Assembly (NCBI RefSeq): GCF_036030735.1
Contig: NZ_CP107928.1
Location: forward strand, 6,634,001 to 6,698,000
Direction: 5' to 3'
DNA from: Streptomyces sp. NBC_00425
GTDB lineage: Bacteria > Actinomycetota > Actinomycetes > Streptomycetales > Streptomycetaceae
Length of the DNA stretch: 64,000 bases
Numbering within the stretch: the stretch's first letter is position 1; each line of letters opens with the position of its first letter. Shown piece by piece: positions 50,730-60,037 of this stretch. The translations under genes were made by a program, and so were the position numbers. The notes under the pieces were generated by a model, which was not told the origin of the DNA, did no database searches, and was given only the letters and a program-made list of their open reading frames with translations.

Positions 50730-53198
50730 TCAGTCCGTCGTCGCCGACGGTGAAGCATGCGGGGAGAGGGCCTGTTCGGCCCAGATCGTCTTGCCGGTGT
50801 ACGTCTGGCGAGTGCCCCACCCCTGGGTGAGCTGAGCGACGAGGAGCAGGCCGCGGCCGCCTTCGTCGAAGGTGCGCGCGCGGCGCAGATGGGGGCTGGT
50901 GTTGCTGGCGTCGGAGACTTCGCAGATGAGGTTGCGGTCGCGGATGAGCCGGAGCTGGATGGGGGCGCCGCCGTAACGGATGGCGTTGGTGACGAGTTCG
51001 CTGACCACCAGTTCGGTGACGAAGGCGGCCTCGTCCAGGCCCCAGGCGGCCAGCTGCCGGACGGCGTTCTTACGGGTCTGGGCGACCGCCGAGGGATCGG
51101 GCGGCACGTCCCAGGTGGCGACATGGGCCGCGTCCAGGGCGCGGGTGCGGGCCATCAACAGCGCCACGTCATCGGCGGGGTGGTCCGGGAGAAGCGTCTG
51201 GAGCACGGTGTCGCAGGTGCTCTCCAAGGACGGAGCGGGCCGGGCCAGCACCTTGCGCAGTGCGTCGAGACCTTCGTCGACGTCACGGCCGCGGGCCTCG
51301 ATGAGGCCGTCCGTGTACAGCGCGAGGAGGCTTCCTTCGGGCAGCTCGATCTCGGTGACTTCGAAGGGCAGGCCGCCCAGCCCCAGAGGCGGGCCCGCAG
51401 GTATGTCGGGGAACACGACGACGCCGTCCGGGGTCGCCAGCGCGGGTGCGGGGTGGCCCGCGCGAGCCATGGCGCAGCGCCGGGAGACCGGGTCGTAGAC
51501 GGCGTACAGGCAGGTCGCGCCGATGTCGCCGACGATGCCGGCCGCGCTTTCGGCCTCGGCGGACAGGTGGATGACCATGTCGTCCAGGTGGGTCAGCAAC
51601 TCGTCGGGCGGCAGGTCGACATCGGCAAGGGTGCGCACGGCGGTACGCAGTCGTCCCATGGCGGCCGAGGCCTGGATGCCGTGGCCGACGACGTCGCCGA
51701 CGACGAGCGCGACCCGGGCCCCGGACAGCGGGATCACGTCGAACCAGTCGCCGCCGACGCCGGCTTGCGTGCTGGCGGGGAGGTAGCGGGAGGCGACGTC
51801 GACGGCGGCCTGCGGGGGCAGCCGCTGTGGCAGGAGACTGCTCTGAAGAGTGAGGGAGGTGCGGCGCTCGCGGCTGTAGCGGCGTGCGTTGTCGATGCAG
51901 ACGGCTGCTCTGGCGGTGATCTCCTCGCCCAGGAGCAGGTCGTCCTGCTCGAAGGGTTCCGGGTGCCGGTGGCGGGAGAACGTGGCCACGCCGAGGGTGA
52001 TGCCGCGGGCGCGCATCGGCACCGCCAGCACGGAGTGGAAGCCGTAGTGTCGCATCCGCTCGGCCCGGTCCGGGGTCTGGCTCGCCACTCGGTCCATCGC
52101 GGAAGCCGTCACGTTCTCGATCAGCGGCCGGCCGGTGGTCAGGCACCTGGCCGCAGTCGAATCGTCCGGGTACGCGGCCACTGTTCCGCGTTCCACCACG
52201 ACCTCGGGGCAGCCCTTCAGGACGGACTGGTAGGCGACACGGCGCAGCATGACGGGGCTGGGCGGCGAGCCGGCGCGCGGGTCGTCGCCGCCCTCGATGG
52301 CGGGAAGCAGGTCGACGGTGACGAAGTCCGCGAGGTGAGGGATGGCCACATCGGCGAGTTCCTGCGCGGTCCGGGCGAGGTCCAGGGTGCTGCCGATGCG
52401 GATGCTGGCTTCGTTGAGCAGGGCCAGGCGGCCTCGGGCCAGGTGCTCCTCGGTCACGTCGTACGCGGAGAGGAGCACTCCCCGTACCGTTCCCTCGGCG
52501 TCCCGCACGGGGGTGAGCAACGTCGTCCAGACGCTCTGGCTCTCATGGCCCGCCAGATGCAGGGACTGTTGCAGGTGCTGCTGTTCGCCGGTCTCCAGCG
52601 CCCGCCGCATGCACTCTTCCGTGCGGTCGCTCTCCGGGTCGATCACGATCTCCGATACGCGCAGCCCCCGCATCGCTGCTTCGGGCAGACCGATCACCCG
52701 CTCCATGTCCGAGTTCGCCCGCCGCAGCCGCAGGCCGGTGTCGTAGAGCGCCGTCGTGAGCGGGGACCGGGTGAACGCCCACATCACCAGCGCGTCGTCG
52801 TGGAGCGGCGACGCCGACCGGGCCAGGGGGGAGACGAGGAGCCACTCGCCGCCTCCTTTCGCCTCGCCGTCGGGCTCCCGGCGGTGGGCCAGCAGGTTCA
52901 CCGCGAGGTGGTGGCCGTCCCGGTGCCGGAGAGTCGCCGTTCCGCTCCACCGCGCCAGCGTTTTCAGGGAGCGGAGCGTCTCGGCGGGCGGCTTTCCTGC
53001 GAGCAATGACGCCGCGGGCCGGCCGATGACCTCCGTGGACCGGTATCCGAGCAGCCGCCGTGCTCCCTCGCTCCATCTGGTCACGATGCCGTTCGAGTCC
53101 ACGCCGGCTCCGGCCGTGGCCGACTCCTCGATGGGGTCGTCCGGCCGCCACGCCGCCCGGTCGTCGCCGGCGGTGTCAGAACCCGTCATCGCGTTCAT
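50730..53198 (-). CDS. multidomain PAS-GAF-SpoIIE phosphatase with C-terminal RsbW-like ATPase
   Basis: An 822-residue cytoplasmic regulator. Two PAS-like domains (about residues 25-110 and 135-250), a GAF domain (about 265-440), a PP2C/SpoIIE phosphatase (about 470-680, with GGDWFDVIPLSG, VGDVVGHGIQASAAMG and LALYTDGLIEARG) and an HATPase_c anti-sigma-kinase-like domain (about 690-810, ELVVSELVTNAIRYG). Such proteins both dephosphorylate and phosphorylate anti-sigma-factor antagonists in stress signalling. No sigma factor or antagonist gene is adjacent. It is divergent from an aldehyde dehydrogenase across 136 bp. Confidence 0.88.
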   Translation of the reverse strand: MNAMTGSDTAGDDRAAWRPDDPIEESATAGAGVDSNGIVTRWSEGARRLLGYRSTEVIGRPAASLLAGKPPAETLRSLKTLARWSGTATLRHRDGHHLAVNLLAHRREPDGEAKGGGEWLLVSPLARSASPLHDDALVMWAFTRSPLTTALYDTGLRLRRANSDMERVIGLPEAAMRGLRVSEIVIDPESDRTEECMRRALETGEQQHLQQSLHLAGHESQSVWTTLLTPVRDAEGTVRGVLLSAYDVTEEHLARGRLALLNEASIRIGSTLDLARTAQELADVAIPHLADFVTVDLLPAIEGGDDPRAGSPPSPVMLRRVAYQSVLKGCPEVVVERGTVAAYPDDSTAARCLTTGRPLIENVTASAMDRVASQTPDRAERMRHYGFHSVLAVPMRARGITLGVATFSRHRHPEPFEQDDLLLGEEITARAAVCIDNARRYSRERRTSLTLQSSLLPQRLPPQAAVDVASRYLPASTQAGVGGDWFDVIPLSGARVALVVGDVVGHGIQASAAMGRLRTAVRTLADVDLPPDELLTHLDDMVIHLSAEAESAAGIVGDIGATCLYAVYDPVSRRCAMARAGHPAPALATPDGVVVFPDIPAGPPLGLGGLPFEVTEIELPEGSLLALYTDGLIEARGRDVDEGLDALRKVLARPAPSLESTCDTVLQTLLPDHPADDVALLMARTRALDAAHVATWDVPPDPSAVAQTRKNAVRQLAAWGLDEAAFVTELVVSELVTNAIRYGGAPIQLRLIRDRNLICEVSDASNTSPHLRRARTFDEGGRGLLLVAQLTQGWGTRQTYTGKTIWAEQALSPHASPSATTD

Positions 53199-53334
53199 CC
53201 GCCCTCACTTCGGTCTTTCCACCGTGCGTCCCGGCCCGACCACGGGCAACCTAGGGAGATGGTGGAACGTATATCCGCGATGAGGGCATAAATGCCGAAG
53301 ATGGACCAATCCGTCGGGGTTGGAGGGCCGTGCC

Positions 53335-54798
53335 ATGAGCGTCACCGACGAGGAGACGTGGCCGGACGCCGCCGAATGGACCGGGAAGATCTACAGCGGC
53401 GGGTGGCGGCAGTCCGAGGGCGGTGTTCAGCCGGTGAACGAACCCGCCACGGGGGAGCGGCTGGCTGAGGTGGGTGTGGCGGCGCCCGCGGATGTCGCCC
53501 GGGCCGGGACCCAGGCGGCCCGAGCGCAACGGGCCTGGGCCGCGACCGCACCCCAGGAGCGTGCCGAGGTCCTGCTCCGCGCCGCCCGGGCACTGCGCGA
53601 CAACCGCGAAGCGATTCGCGAGTGGATCGTCAGGGAGTCCGGAGGCGTCCCGGCGAAGGGCGACTACGAGATCGCGGCCGGACTCAGCCAGCTTGCGCAG
53701 GCCGCCGGCCTCGCGTCACTGCCCCGGGGCGAGATCCTGAGCCCGTCGGCGCCCGCCCAGACCAGTTACGCATGGCGGGTCCCCCTGGGGGTGGTCGGCG
53801 TCATCAACCCCTGGAACGCACCCCTGCTGTTCGCCATGCGAGCCCTGGCGCCCGCACTCGTGCTGGGCAACGCCGTTCTGCTCAAGCCCGATCCCCACAC
53901 GCCGGTGTCCGGCGGTGTCGTCGTGGCGCGGCTGTTCGAGGAGGCCGGACTGCCCGAGGGGCTGCTCCACGTCCTGCCCGGAGGCCCCGGCACCGGCGAG
54001 GCGGTCGTGGCCGATCCGCACGTCGCGATGGTCGTCTTCACCGGCTCCACCGAGGCGGGACGGGCGGTCGCCCGCGCCGCGGGCGACGGGCTCAAGCGGG
54101 TGGCGCTGGAACTGGGCGGCAAGAACTCGATCGTCGTGCTCGACGACGCGGACATCGACTCCGCCGCGGCAGCCGGGGCGATGAGCTCCTTCGGCTATCA
54201 GGGGCAGGCCTGCGTCGCCGCCGGACGTCATCTGGTGCACGCCGACGTCGTGGAGCCCTACACGCAGGCGCTGATCAGGCAGGCCGACGAGCTGCGGGTC
54301 GGGGACCCGCGCGAGGAGGGCGTGGCCCTCGGTCCTGTGATCAGCGAGCGCCAGGCCGCGAGGGTCGAACGCATCGTGGACGAGAGCGTGGCCGCCGGTG
54401 CACGGGTGCTGGCGGGCGGACGCCGCGACGGGCTGTTCTACCCGCCCACCGTTCTGGACCGCGTCGAGCGGACCATGCCCGCATTCACCGAGGAGATCTT
54501 CGGGCCGGTCGCTCCCGTCGTCGTGTTCCGTACCGACCGTGAGGCCGTCGAGATCGCCAACGACACCGAATACGGTCTGACGGCGGCTGTGCACTCCGGT
54601 TCGACGTCGAGGGCCGCGGTCATCGCCGAACAGTTGCGCACCGGCATGGTGCACCTCAACGACGTCTCCGCCAAGGATGCCGCGAACGCCCCCTTCGGTG
54701 GGATGGGAGCGTCGGGCAACGGCTCCCGCATCGGCGGTACCGCCAACCTGGAGCAGTTCACCCAGTGGCGCTGGATGACGGTCCCGGGGTCCGTGTGA
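53335..54798 (+). CDS. aldehyde dehydrogenase, benzaldehyde/vanillin type
   Basis: A 487-residue NAD(P)-dependent aldehyde dehydrogenase with VALELGGKNS (catalytic Glu), QGQACVAAGR (catalytic Cys), FTGSTEAG and APFGGMGASGNGSRIGG. GGAGGG lies five bases before ATG. It is a paralogue of the enzyme at 10575-12035 with the same aromatic-aldehyde type features, but stands alone with no pathway partners. It might handle free aromatic aldehydes as detoxification. Confidence 0.85.
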   Translation: MSVTDEETWPDAAEWTGKIYSGGWRQSEGGVQPVNEPATGERLAEVGVAAPADVARAGTQAARAQRAWAATAPQERAEVLLRAARALRDNREAIREWIVRESGGVPAKGDYEIAAGLSQLAQAAGLASLPRGEILSPSAPAQTSYAWRVPLGVVGVINPWNAPLLFAMRALAPALVLGNAVLLKPDPHTPVSGGVVVARLFEEAGLPEGLLHVLPGGPGTGEAVVADPHVAMVVFTGSTEAGRAVARAAGDGLKRVALELGGKNSIVVLDDADIDSAAAAGAMSSFGYQGQACVAAGRHLVHADVVEPYTQALIRQADELRVGDPREEGVALGPVISERQAARVERIVDESVAAGARVLAGGRRDGLFYPPTVLDRVERTMPAFTEEIFGPVAPVVVFRTDREAVEIANDTEYGLTAAVHSGSTSRAAVIAEQLRTGMVHLNDVSAKDAANAPFGGMGASGNGSRIGGTANLEQFTQWRWMTVPGSV

Positions 54799-54814
54799 CT
54801 GCGGGGACGGTTGA

Positions 54815-55011
54815 CGCGACCAGCGCAGCGTCGCACACCGGCAGCCAACTGGGTCATCTCGTCCTGCGCGCAGTGCGGCCGTCCCCACAGCACCTGGCCC
54901 TCGCGCAGGGCGGCGACGTCGTCGTGCACGGGTTTGGGCAGCAGCAACACCGTCGCACTCGGCGCGGAACTCGTTCTCCTTGCGGGAGGAGGCGAGTGCT
55001 CCGAGACTCAT
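54815..55011 (-). pseudogene. internally deleted alanine-dehydrogenase/carboxyethylornithine-synthase-like gene
   Basis: The start MSLGALASSRKENEFR is that of this dehydrogenase family. After an internal deletion the sequence resumes out of frame with LLLPKPVHDDVAALREGQVL and then WGRPHCAQDE. Everything after about residue 110 is missing. It lies just after the aldehyde dehydrogenase on the opposite strand. Confidence 0.65.
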
Positions 55012-55085
55012 CAGGCTCGTACGCTTCCTCGGCATTTCGTTCGATGCGCTCTCGGCGTGCTCGTCGCGGTCGGCCGGGCTCCGGG

Positions 55086-55358
55086 TCAAGGACGGTCGGC
55101 CCGGTGCCCGAGGACGCGTTCGGCCAGCGGGAGGGGTGTCTCGTCCAGGCCGTCGGCCGACCCGCTCGCGATGCGTGCGCACGTGCCGCGGCAGGCGAGA
55201 AGCTGCTTGTCGTCGCGGTGCGAGACCACCACCGCCTCCGTGTCGGGTGCGTTGCGGTAGTCGGTGGCGCAGACGAGGCAGGTCAGTCCGGAGAGCACCT
55301 CCGCGGTCGGCTCGGGACGGCCGCGACGGTGGCCGGAAATCGAGTCCTGTGAATACAT
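55086..55358 (-). CDS. small CxxC-type putative zinc-binding protein
   Basis: A 90-residue protein with LTCLVCATDYRNAPDTEAVV and LLACRGTCARIASG, giving two Cys pairs (CLVC and CRGTC) spaced like a small zinc ribbon. Similar small proteins of unknown role are frequent in Streptomyces. No strong ribosome site is seen, and its 5' region is a 20-bp tandem repeat. Probably real but of unknown function. Confidence 0.55.
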   Translation of the reverse strand: MYSQDSISGHRRGRPEPTAEVLSGLTCLVCATDYRNAPDTEAVVVSHRDDKQLLACRGTCARIASGSADGLDETPLPLAERVLGHRADRP

Positions 55359-55374
55359 GCGTCTCGCATCCTCT

Positions 55375-55472
55375 TGATCGGTTCGGAGCCGTGCTGATCG
55401 GTTCGGAGCCGTGCTGATCGGGTCAGAGACGTGCTGACCGGTTCGAACGTGCCGACCGGTCCAGGGCCGTGC
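55375..55472. repeat. five-unit ~20-bp tandem repeat
   Basis: Units TGATCGGTTCGGAGCCGTGC (twice, identical), TGATCGGGTCAGAGACGTGC, an 18-bp TGACCGGTTCGAACGTGC, and CGACCGGTCCAGGGCCGTGC. The identical pair at the end nearest the small CxxC gene suggests recent expansion. It occupies that gene's upstream region. Confidence 0.75.
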
Positions 55473-55960
55473 GGGATGCCGGAACGCCCCGGGGTGTCCC
55501 CGAAGCCGGGAGACCCGCTACCGCGCTGCGCGGGACCGGGTACGGAAGACGGCGTGAGACGGCGACCCAGGAGTCATGGTGCGGCTCATTTCCGGCCGGA
55601 TCCGATGTACGCCGGCCTGTGCCGATGCCCGAGGGCGGCGGCCCGAGGGCGACGCCGAAACTGATGACGGCGTGCGGGGTGCGCTCGGTGCCGCAACCGT
55701 ACTCCCTCCGGACCCGGCGTGGTGTGTGCCGGACTCTCGACGCCGGACCCCGGAGAGACCTTGAGGACAGGACAGGAACCTCGGGTGTCCGCGCGGTGGC
55801 CTTCCGCCCGGCGTCCTGGGCGCGTCCGGCCGGCGCCCGGGCCGTTGCGCGGTTTCCGGCGAATGGTGACCCGGGGTCCACATGTCCCGGATCCTCCCGT
55901 CACCGACGGACGGATCCGTGCCGGACGAGCACTGTCGAGGTGGGCGGCGTTGCCTTCGGA
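55473..55960. other. intergenic stretch without recognised gene
   Basis: Several frames are open but none has a domain, sensible start or ribosome site. It separates the repeat from the third LacI promoter. Confidence 0.4.
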
Positions 55961-55964
55961 TGAC

Positions 55965-56039
55965 GGCAATGTTGCCTGAACCCTTGACGTGCCCTCTCCG
56001 GCTGCGTAGATATGTCAGCGCAGTCATGTCAGCGCAGTC
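55965..56039 (+). promoter_or_regulatory. consensus promoter and operators of the third LacI gene
   Basis: TTGACG (55984-55989) and TAGATA (56007-56012) are 17 bp apart, a good housekeeping promoter. GGCAATGTTGCC (55965-55976) is a perfect LacI-type palindrome just upstream. ATGTCAGCGCAGTC is tandemly repeated at 56012-56025 and 56026-56039, over the predicted transcription start. The gene starts about 70 bp downstream of that start site. Confidence 0.6.
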
Positions 56040-56088
56040 ATACGCGAACGGACCGCGCTGCCCGCTGTCGGAGATCAGGAGAGACCCC

Positions 56089-57216
56089 ATGGCACGACTG
56101 GCAGGCCGCAGCACCGGCACCGCACCGCGCAGCATCGACGTGGCGCGGCTGGCGGGCGTCTCGCAGAAGACGGTGTCCAGGGTCATGAACGGTGAGCAGT
56201 ACGTCTCCGGCGACGTGCGCCGACGTGTCATGGAAGCCGCCGAAACGCTCGGCTACCGGCTGAACCACGCCGCCCGCGCACTGGCCTCGGGCCGGACCCG
56301 GTCCGTCGGCGTGGTGACGCTCGGCACGGCGCTCTACGGTCCCGCCTCGCTGCTGATGGGCCTGGAGCGGGCCGTCCGTGACACGGGTTACACGCTCCGC
56401 GTGGTCAACACGCTCGAGGGCGACGCCGCGGGCATCGCCGGTGCCGTCGATTCGCTCCTCGACCAGGGCGTGGACGGCATCGTCATCTCCGAGCCCATCG
56501 ACGAGGAGGGCGAGGTCGACCTCACGATCCGCGCCGACGTGCCGTTCCTGATCCTCGGAGCGCCGCCGCCGTTCACCGCCCAGCGGGTGGTGACCGCGGG
56601 GCTCGTCGCCCACCAGCTGGCCCGCGCCGTCACCGAGCACCTGCTCGACCTCGGGCACCCGACCGTCCACCACCTCGCCGGTCCGCAACGCTGGTACGCG
56701 GCCAGGGACCGGATGGAGGGCTGGCGGGCGACGCTGGCCGCGCACGGCAGGCGCGAACCGCCTGTGATCGTGGGCGACTGGTCGGCCGCCTCCGGATACC
56801 GCGCAGGACGCGAGCTGGCCGAGGACCATGACGTCACGGCGGTGTTCGCCGCGAACGACGACATGGCCATCGGCCTGATCCGCGCACTGCTGGAGGCCGG
56901 CCGACGGGTGCCGGAAGAGATCAGTGTCGTCGGTCTGGACGACATACCGGTGGCCGCCTACGTGACTCCGCCCCTGACGACGGTGCGACAGCCCTTCGAC
57001 GCGATCGCAGAGGACGGCCTCAAGCGTCTGGTGCACGCCATCGAGCACCCGGACTCGGACCCTGTCCAGGTGCACGACCCGCCGGTCAACCTCGTGGTCC
57101 GCTCCTCGACGGCACCCCCGCCGAACCGGACCACCGTGCATACGGGGACGGCCTCGTCCGACGGGGCGACCGCTCCCACCAGGACGGCCCCGGCCCCCCG
57201 GCGGACCTCGGTCTGA
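56089..57216 (+). CDS. LacI-family transcriptional regulator
   Basis: A 375-residue LacI regulator with HTH SIDVARLAGVSQKTVSRVMN and sugar-binding core (VFAANDDMAIGLIRALL, VVGLDDIPVAAY). AGGAGAG precedes ATG 56089. The last 30 residues are a Thr/Pro/Ala-rich extension beyond the usual end. It is followed by an ABC importer and GH42 operon on the same strand and is probably its repressor. Confidence 0.88.
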   Translation: MARLAGRSTGTAPRSIDVARLAGVSQKTVSRVMNGEQYVSGDVRRRVMEAAETLGYRLNHAARALASGRTRSVGVVTLGTALYGPASLLMGLERAVRDTGYTLRVVNTLEGDAAGIAGAVDSLLDQGVDGIVISEPIDEEGEVDLTIRADVPFLILGAPPPFTAQRVVTAGLVAHQLARAVTEHLLDLGHPTVHHLAGPQRWYAARDRMEGWRATLAAHGRREPPVIVGDWSAASGYRAGRELAEDHDVTAVFAANDDMAIGLIRALLEAGRRVPEEISVVGLDDIPVAAYVTPPLTTVRQPFDAIAEDGLKRLVHAIEHPDSDPVQVHDPPVNLVVRSSTAPPPNRTTVHTGTASSDGATAPTRTAPAPRRTSV

Positions 57217-57603
57217 CCCGTCACCCGCCCGGCACCACGTTCCCCGATCACGACAGGAGGCCGGCCCACCCACAGCGCGCCACGCTCATCCGCCTTCCCC
57301 CCCGGCACCCGGCCCTAGTGCGCGAGCCGACCCAGCCGCATCCGGTCGCCGTCGTGCCCACTCATCAGCGCGGGGCCCGGACGCCGCTCCCAGAGCCGCT
57401 CGCCCCGGGCCCTCGCCCCTCCTCCCGCCGCCTCAGGCGTGAGCCCTCCGGTCAGCCGACGAGCGTGACGCGCTCGGCCTCGCGAGGAACCCCCCGCACC
57501 CCGCCGGCCCCGCCCGTCCCGCCGCCGAACCCAGCTTCTGACATCCCCTGCAGCACGCCGTCGCCCGGTGCGCCGATTTCCTACGCCCTCTGCGGAGTCC
57601 ATC
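57217..57603. other. leader region of the second sugar ABC operon, no gene seen
   Basis: C-rich non-coding sequence. No copy of the GGCAATGTTGCC operator was found here. GGAG lies about ten bases before the binding-protein ATG. Confidence 0.4.
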
Positions 57604-58992
57604 ATGTCGAAATTCCTCACAGCCGCCTCCTCGGCCCCTCTGAACCGCCGCGGCTTCCTCGCCGCGACCGGAGCCCTGACACTCGCGACCAGCCTGTCCG
57701 CCTGCGGCGGCAGCGGCGGCTCTGGCGGAGGCGCCTCCGCCAAGGCGGTAAGCCAGGCCGACATCGACAAGGCCATGCAGACGCCCACCGAGCTGACGTT
57801 CTGGACGTGGGTCCCGGACATCGCCAAGGAGGTCGCCCTCTTCGAGAAGAAGTACCCGGCGATCAAGGTCAAGGTGGTCAACGCCGGTCAGGGCACCCCG
57901 CAGTACACCAAGCTGCGCACGGCGCTGAAGGCCGGCAGCGGCGCCCCCGACATGGTCCAGATCGAGTACCAGGCGATCCCGACGTTCACGATCACCAACA
58001 GCCTGCTGGACCTTCGGCCCCATGGCGCCGCCGCGCTGAAGAACACGTTCGTCGACTGGACCTGGGGGCAGGTCAGCGGCACGAACGGCGAGGTGTGGGC
58101 GATCCCGCAGGACACCGGCCCGATGGGGATGCTCTACCGGCAGGACATCTTCGACGAGCACGGCATCGCAGTCCCCGCCACCTGGGACGAGTTCGCCGCC
58201 GCTGCCCGCAAGCTCCACAAGGCCGACCCCGACGTCTACCTCACCAACCTCGCCGCCAACCAGGTCGCCGCCTGGCACGGTCTGCTGTGGCAGGCGGGCG
58301 CCAAGCCGTACGTGACCTCCGGCAAGAGCGACATCACCATCAGCGTCGACGACGCCGTCTCGCAGAAGCTCGGCACGTACTGGGGCGGTCTGGCGAAGGA
58401 AGGGGTCATCGGCGTCGAACCCGACTTCACCGACTCGTGGTACGCCGCGCTCAACAAGGGCAAGTACGCCACCTGGATCACCGCGGCCTGGGGGCCCGTG
58501 TTCCTCTCCGGCTCCGCCAAGGCCACCGCGGGCAAGTGGCGAGCGGCCCCGCTGCCGCAGTGGGACGCGTCGAAACCGAGTTCGGGCAACTGGGGCGGTT
58601 CGACCACCGCGGTCATCCGGTCCACCAAGAACGCCATCGCGGCCGCCCAGTTCGCGCAGTTCCTCAACAGCGACCCGGCCAGCGCGAAGATGTTCGCCAC
58701 CGAGCAGTTCTTCTTCCCCGCGACCAAGGCCCTGCTCACGGACGCCTCGTTCGTGGGCGACGCGCCGGCCTTCTACGGAGGTCAGAAGGTGAACCAGATC
58801 TTCGCTGACATCAGCTCCACGGTCAGCTCCTCCTTCCAGTGGCCGCCGTTCCTCGACCAGGCGGCCACCGACTGGACCGAGACCGTCGGCAAGTCGCTGG
58901 CCGACGGCGCCGACACCGCCCGCGCGCTCGGGACCTGGCAGTCGCGGCTCACCACGTACGCCAAGAAGCAGGGCTTCACCGTCCACTCCTGA
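57604..58992 (+). CDS. ABC sugar transporter, Tat-exported solute-binding lipoprotein
   Basis: A 462-residue family-1 binding protein. The N-terminus has the twin-arginine motif NRRGFLAATG and lipobox LSAC with Cys34, then a Gly/Ser linker. Binding-fold landmarks include ELTFWTWVPDIAKEVALFEK and WAIPQDTGPMGMLYRQD. ATG 57604 is preferred over one 12 codons upstream because the Tat signal begins here. It heads an operon with two permeases and GH42, suggesting galactosides as substrate. Confidence 0.88.
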   Translation: MSKFLTAASSAPLNRRGFLAATGALTLATSLSACGGSGGSGGGASAKAVSQADIDKAMQTPTELTFWTWVPDIAKEVALFEKKYPAIKVKVVNAGQGTPQYTKLRTALKAGSGAPDMVQIEYQAIPTFTITNSLLDLRPHGAAALKNTFVDWTWGQVSGTNGEVWAIPQDTGPMGMLYRQDIFDEHGIAVPATWDEFAAAARKLHKADPDVYLTNLAANQVAAWHGLLWQAGAKPYVTSGKSDITISVDDAVSQKLGTYWGGLAKEGVIGVEPDFTDSWYAALNKGKYATWITAAWGPVFLSGSAKATAGKWRAAPLPQWDASKPSSGNWGGSTTAVIRSTKNAIAAAQFAQFLNSDPASAKMFATEQFFFPATKALLTDASFVGDAPAFYGGQKVNQIFADISSTVSSSFQWPPFLDQAATDWTETVGKSLADGADTARALGTWQSRLTTYAKKQGFTVHS

Positions 58993-59000
58993 CGGTTCGC

Positions 59001-59028
59001 CGGGTCCCGCTCCACGGCGCGGGACCCG
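59001..59028 (+). terminator. intercistronic hairpin after the binding-protein gene
   Basis: CGGGTCCCGC pairs perfectly with GCGGGACCCG around an 8-nt loop, eight bases after the stop and about 65 bp before the permease. Such hairpins often raise the amount of binding-protein mRNA over permease mRNA. Confidence 0.6.
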
Positions 59029-59092
59029 TCGCGGTTCCCCACGCTCCCCTCCACCACCACATCCAGCACCATCCCCTCCTCAGAAAGGGCCG

Positions 59093-60037
59093 ATGATGAC
59101 CGCCACAACCACGGCCTCTCCCAAGGGCCGGCGCCGAGACGGGCCGAGTCGCCCAGGGCGCGGCGGAGCGAGCAGGCGCCGGTCGGCAGGGCCGCTGTTC
59201 GTCGCACCGTTCATGGTGCTGTTCCTCCTGCTCTTCCTCGCGCCGCTCGGCTATGCCGCCTACCTCAGCCTCTTCCAGGAGCGTCTGATCGGCGGCACGG
59301 CGTTCGTCGGCCTCGACAACTACACCCAGGCCCTCACCGATCCCCAGTTCCTCCACGGCGTCGGCCGCGTGGCACTGTTCTTCGTGATCCAGGTGCCGCT
59401 GATGCTGCTGCTGGCACTGCTGTTCGCGCTCGCCCTCGACAGCGGCCTGCTGCGGCTCGCCCGGGTGATCCGGCTCGGCATCTTCGTGCCGTACGCCGTG
59501 CCGAGCGTGGTGGCCTCGCTCATGTGGGGCTATCTGTACGGCCCGGACTTCGGCCCGTTCGCCCAGATCGCCCGGAAGGTGAGTCTGCCCGTCCCCGACT
59601 TCCTCAGCGACGGCTGGATGCTCGGCAGCCTGGCCAACATCGTGACCTGGGAGTTCGTCGGCTACAACATGATCATCCTGTACGCCGCCCTGCGCACGAT
59701 CCCCACCGAGCTGTACGAGGCCGCGGCCATGGACGGCGCAGGCGCCTGGCGTATCGCCTGGTCGATCAAGATCCCCGCGCTGCGCCCGGCGCTCCTGCTC
59801 ACCCTGCTGTTCTCCGTCATCGGCAGCTTCCAGCTGTTCAACGAGCCCAAACTGCTGATGAACATCGCCCCGGACGTCATCTCGAGCTCCTACACAGCGA
59901 ACCTCTACGCGTACACGCTCGCCTTCACCGGCCAGCAGGTCAACTACGCGGCCACGGTCTCCTTCCTCCTCGGCCTCGTCATCGTGATCGCCTCCTACGC
60001 CGTCCTGCTCACCGCGAACCGCAGGAGGACCCCGTGA
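59093..60037 (+). CDS. ABC sugar transporter permease (MalF-like)
   Basis: A 314-residue permease with six predicted helices and EAA loop EAAAMDGAGAWRIAWSIKIP. AGAAAGG precedes ATG; a second ATG follows at once. Its stop overlaps the next permease start (GTGA). Confidence 0.88.
   Translation: MMTATTTASPKGRRRDGPSRPGRGGASRRRSAGPLFVAPFMVLFLLLFLAPLGYAAYLSLFQERLIGGTAFVGLDNYTQALTDPQFLHGVGRVALFFVIQVPLMLLLALLFALALDSGLLRLARVIRLGIFVPYAVPSVVASLMWGYLYGPDFGPFAQIARKVSLPVPDFLSDGWMLGSLANIVTWEFVGYNMIILYAALRTIPTELYEAAAMDGAGAWRIAWSIKIPALRPALLLTLLFSVIGSFQLFNEPKLLMNIAPDVISSSYTANLYAYTLAFTGQQVNYAATVSFLLGLVIVIASYAVLLTANRRRTP

Noticed and set aside
53716..55182. Minus-strand frame opposite the second aldehyde dehydrogenase
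   Set aside because: Compositional shadow; only its short overlap with the deleted dehydrogenase remnant (54815-55011) carries homology.
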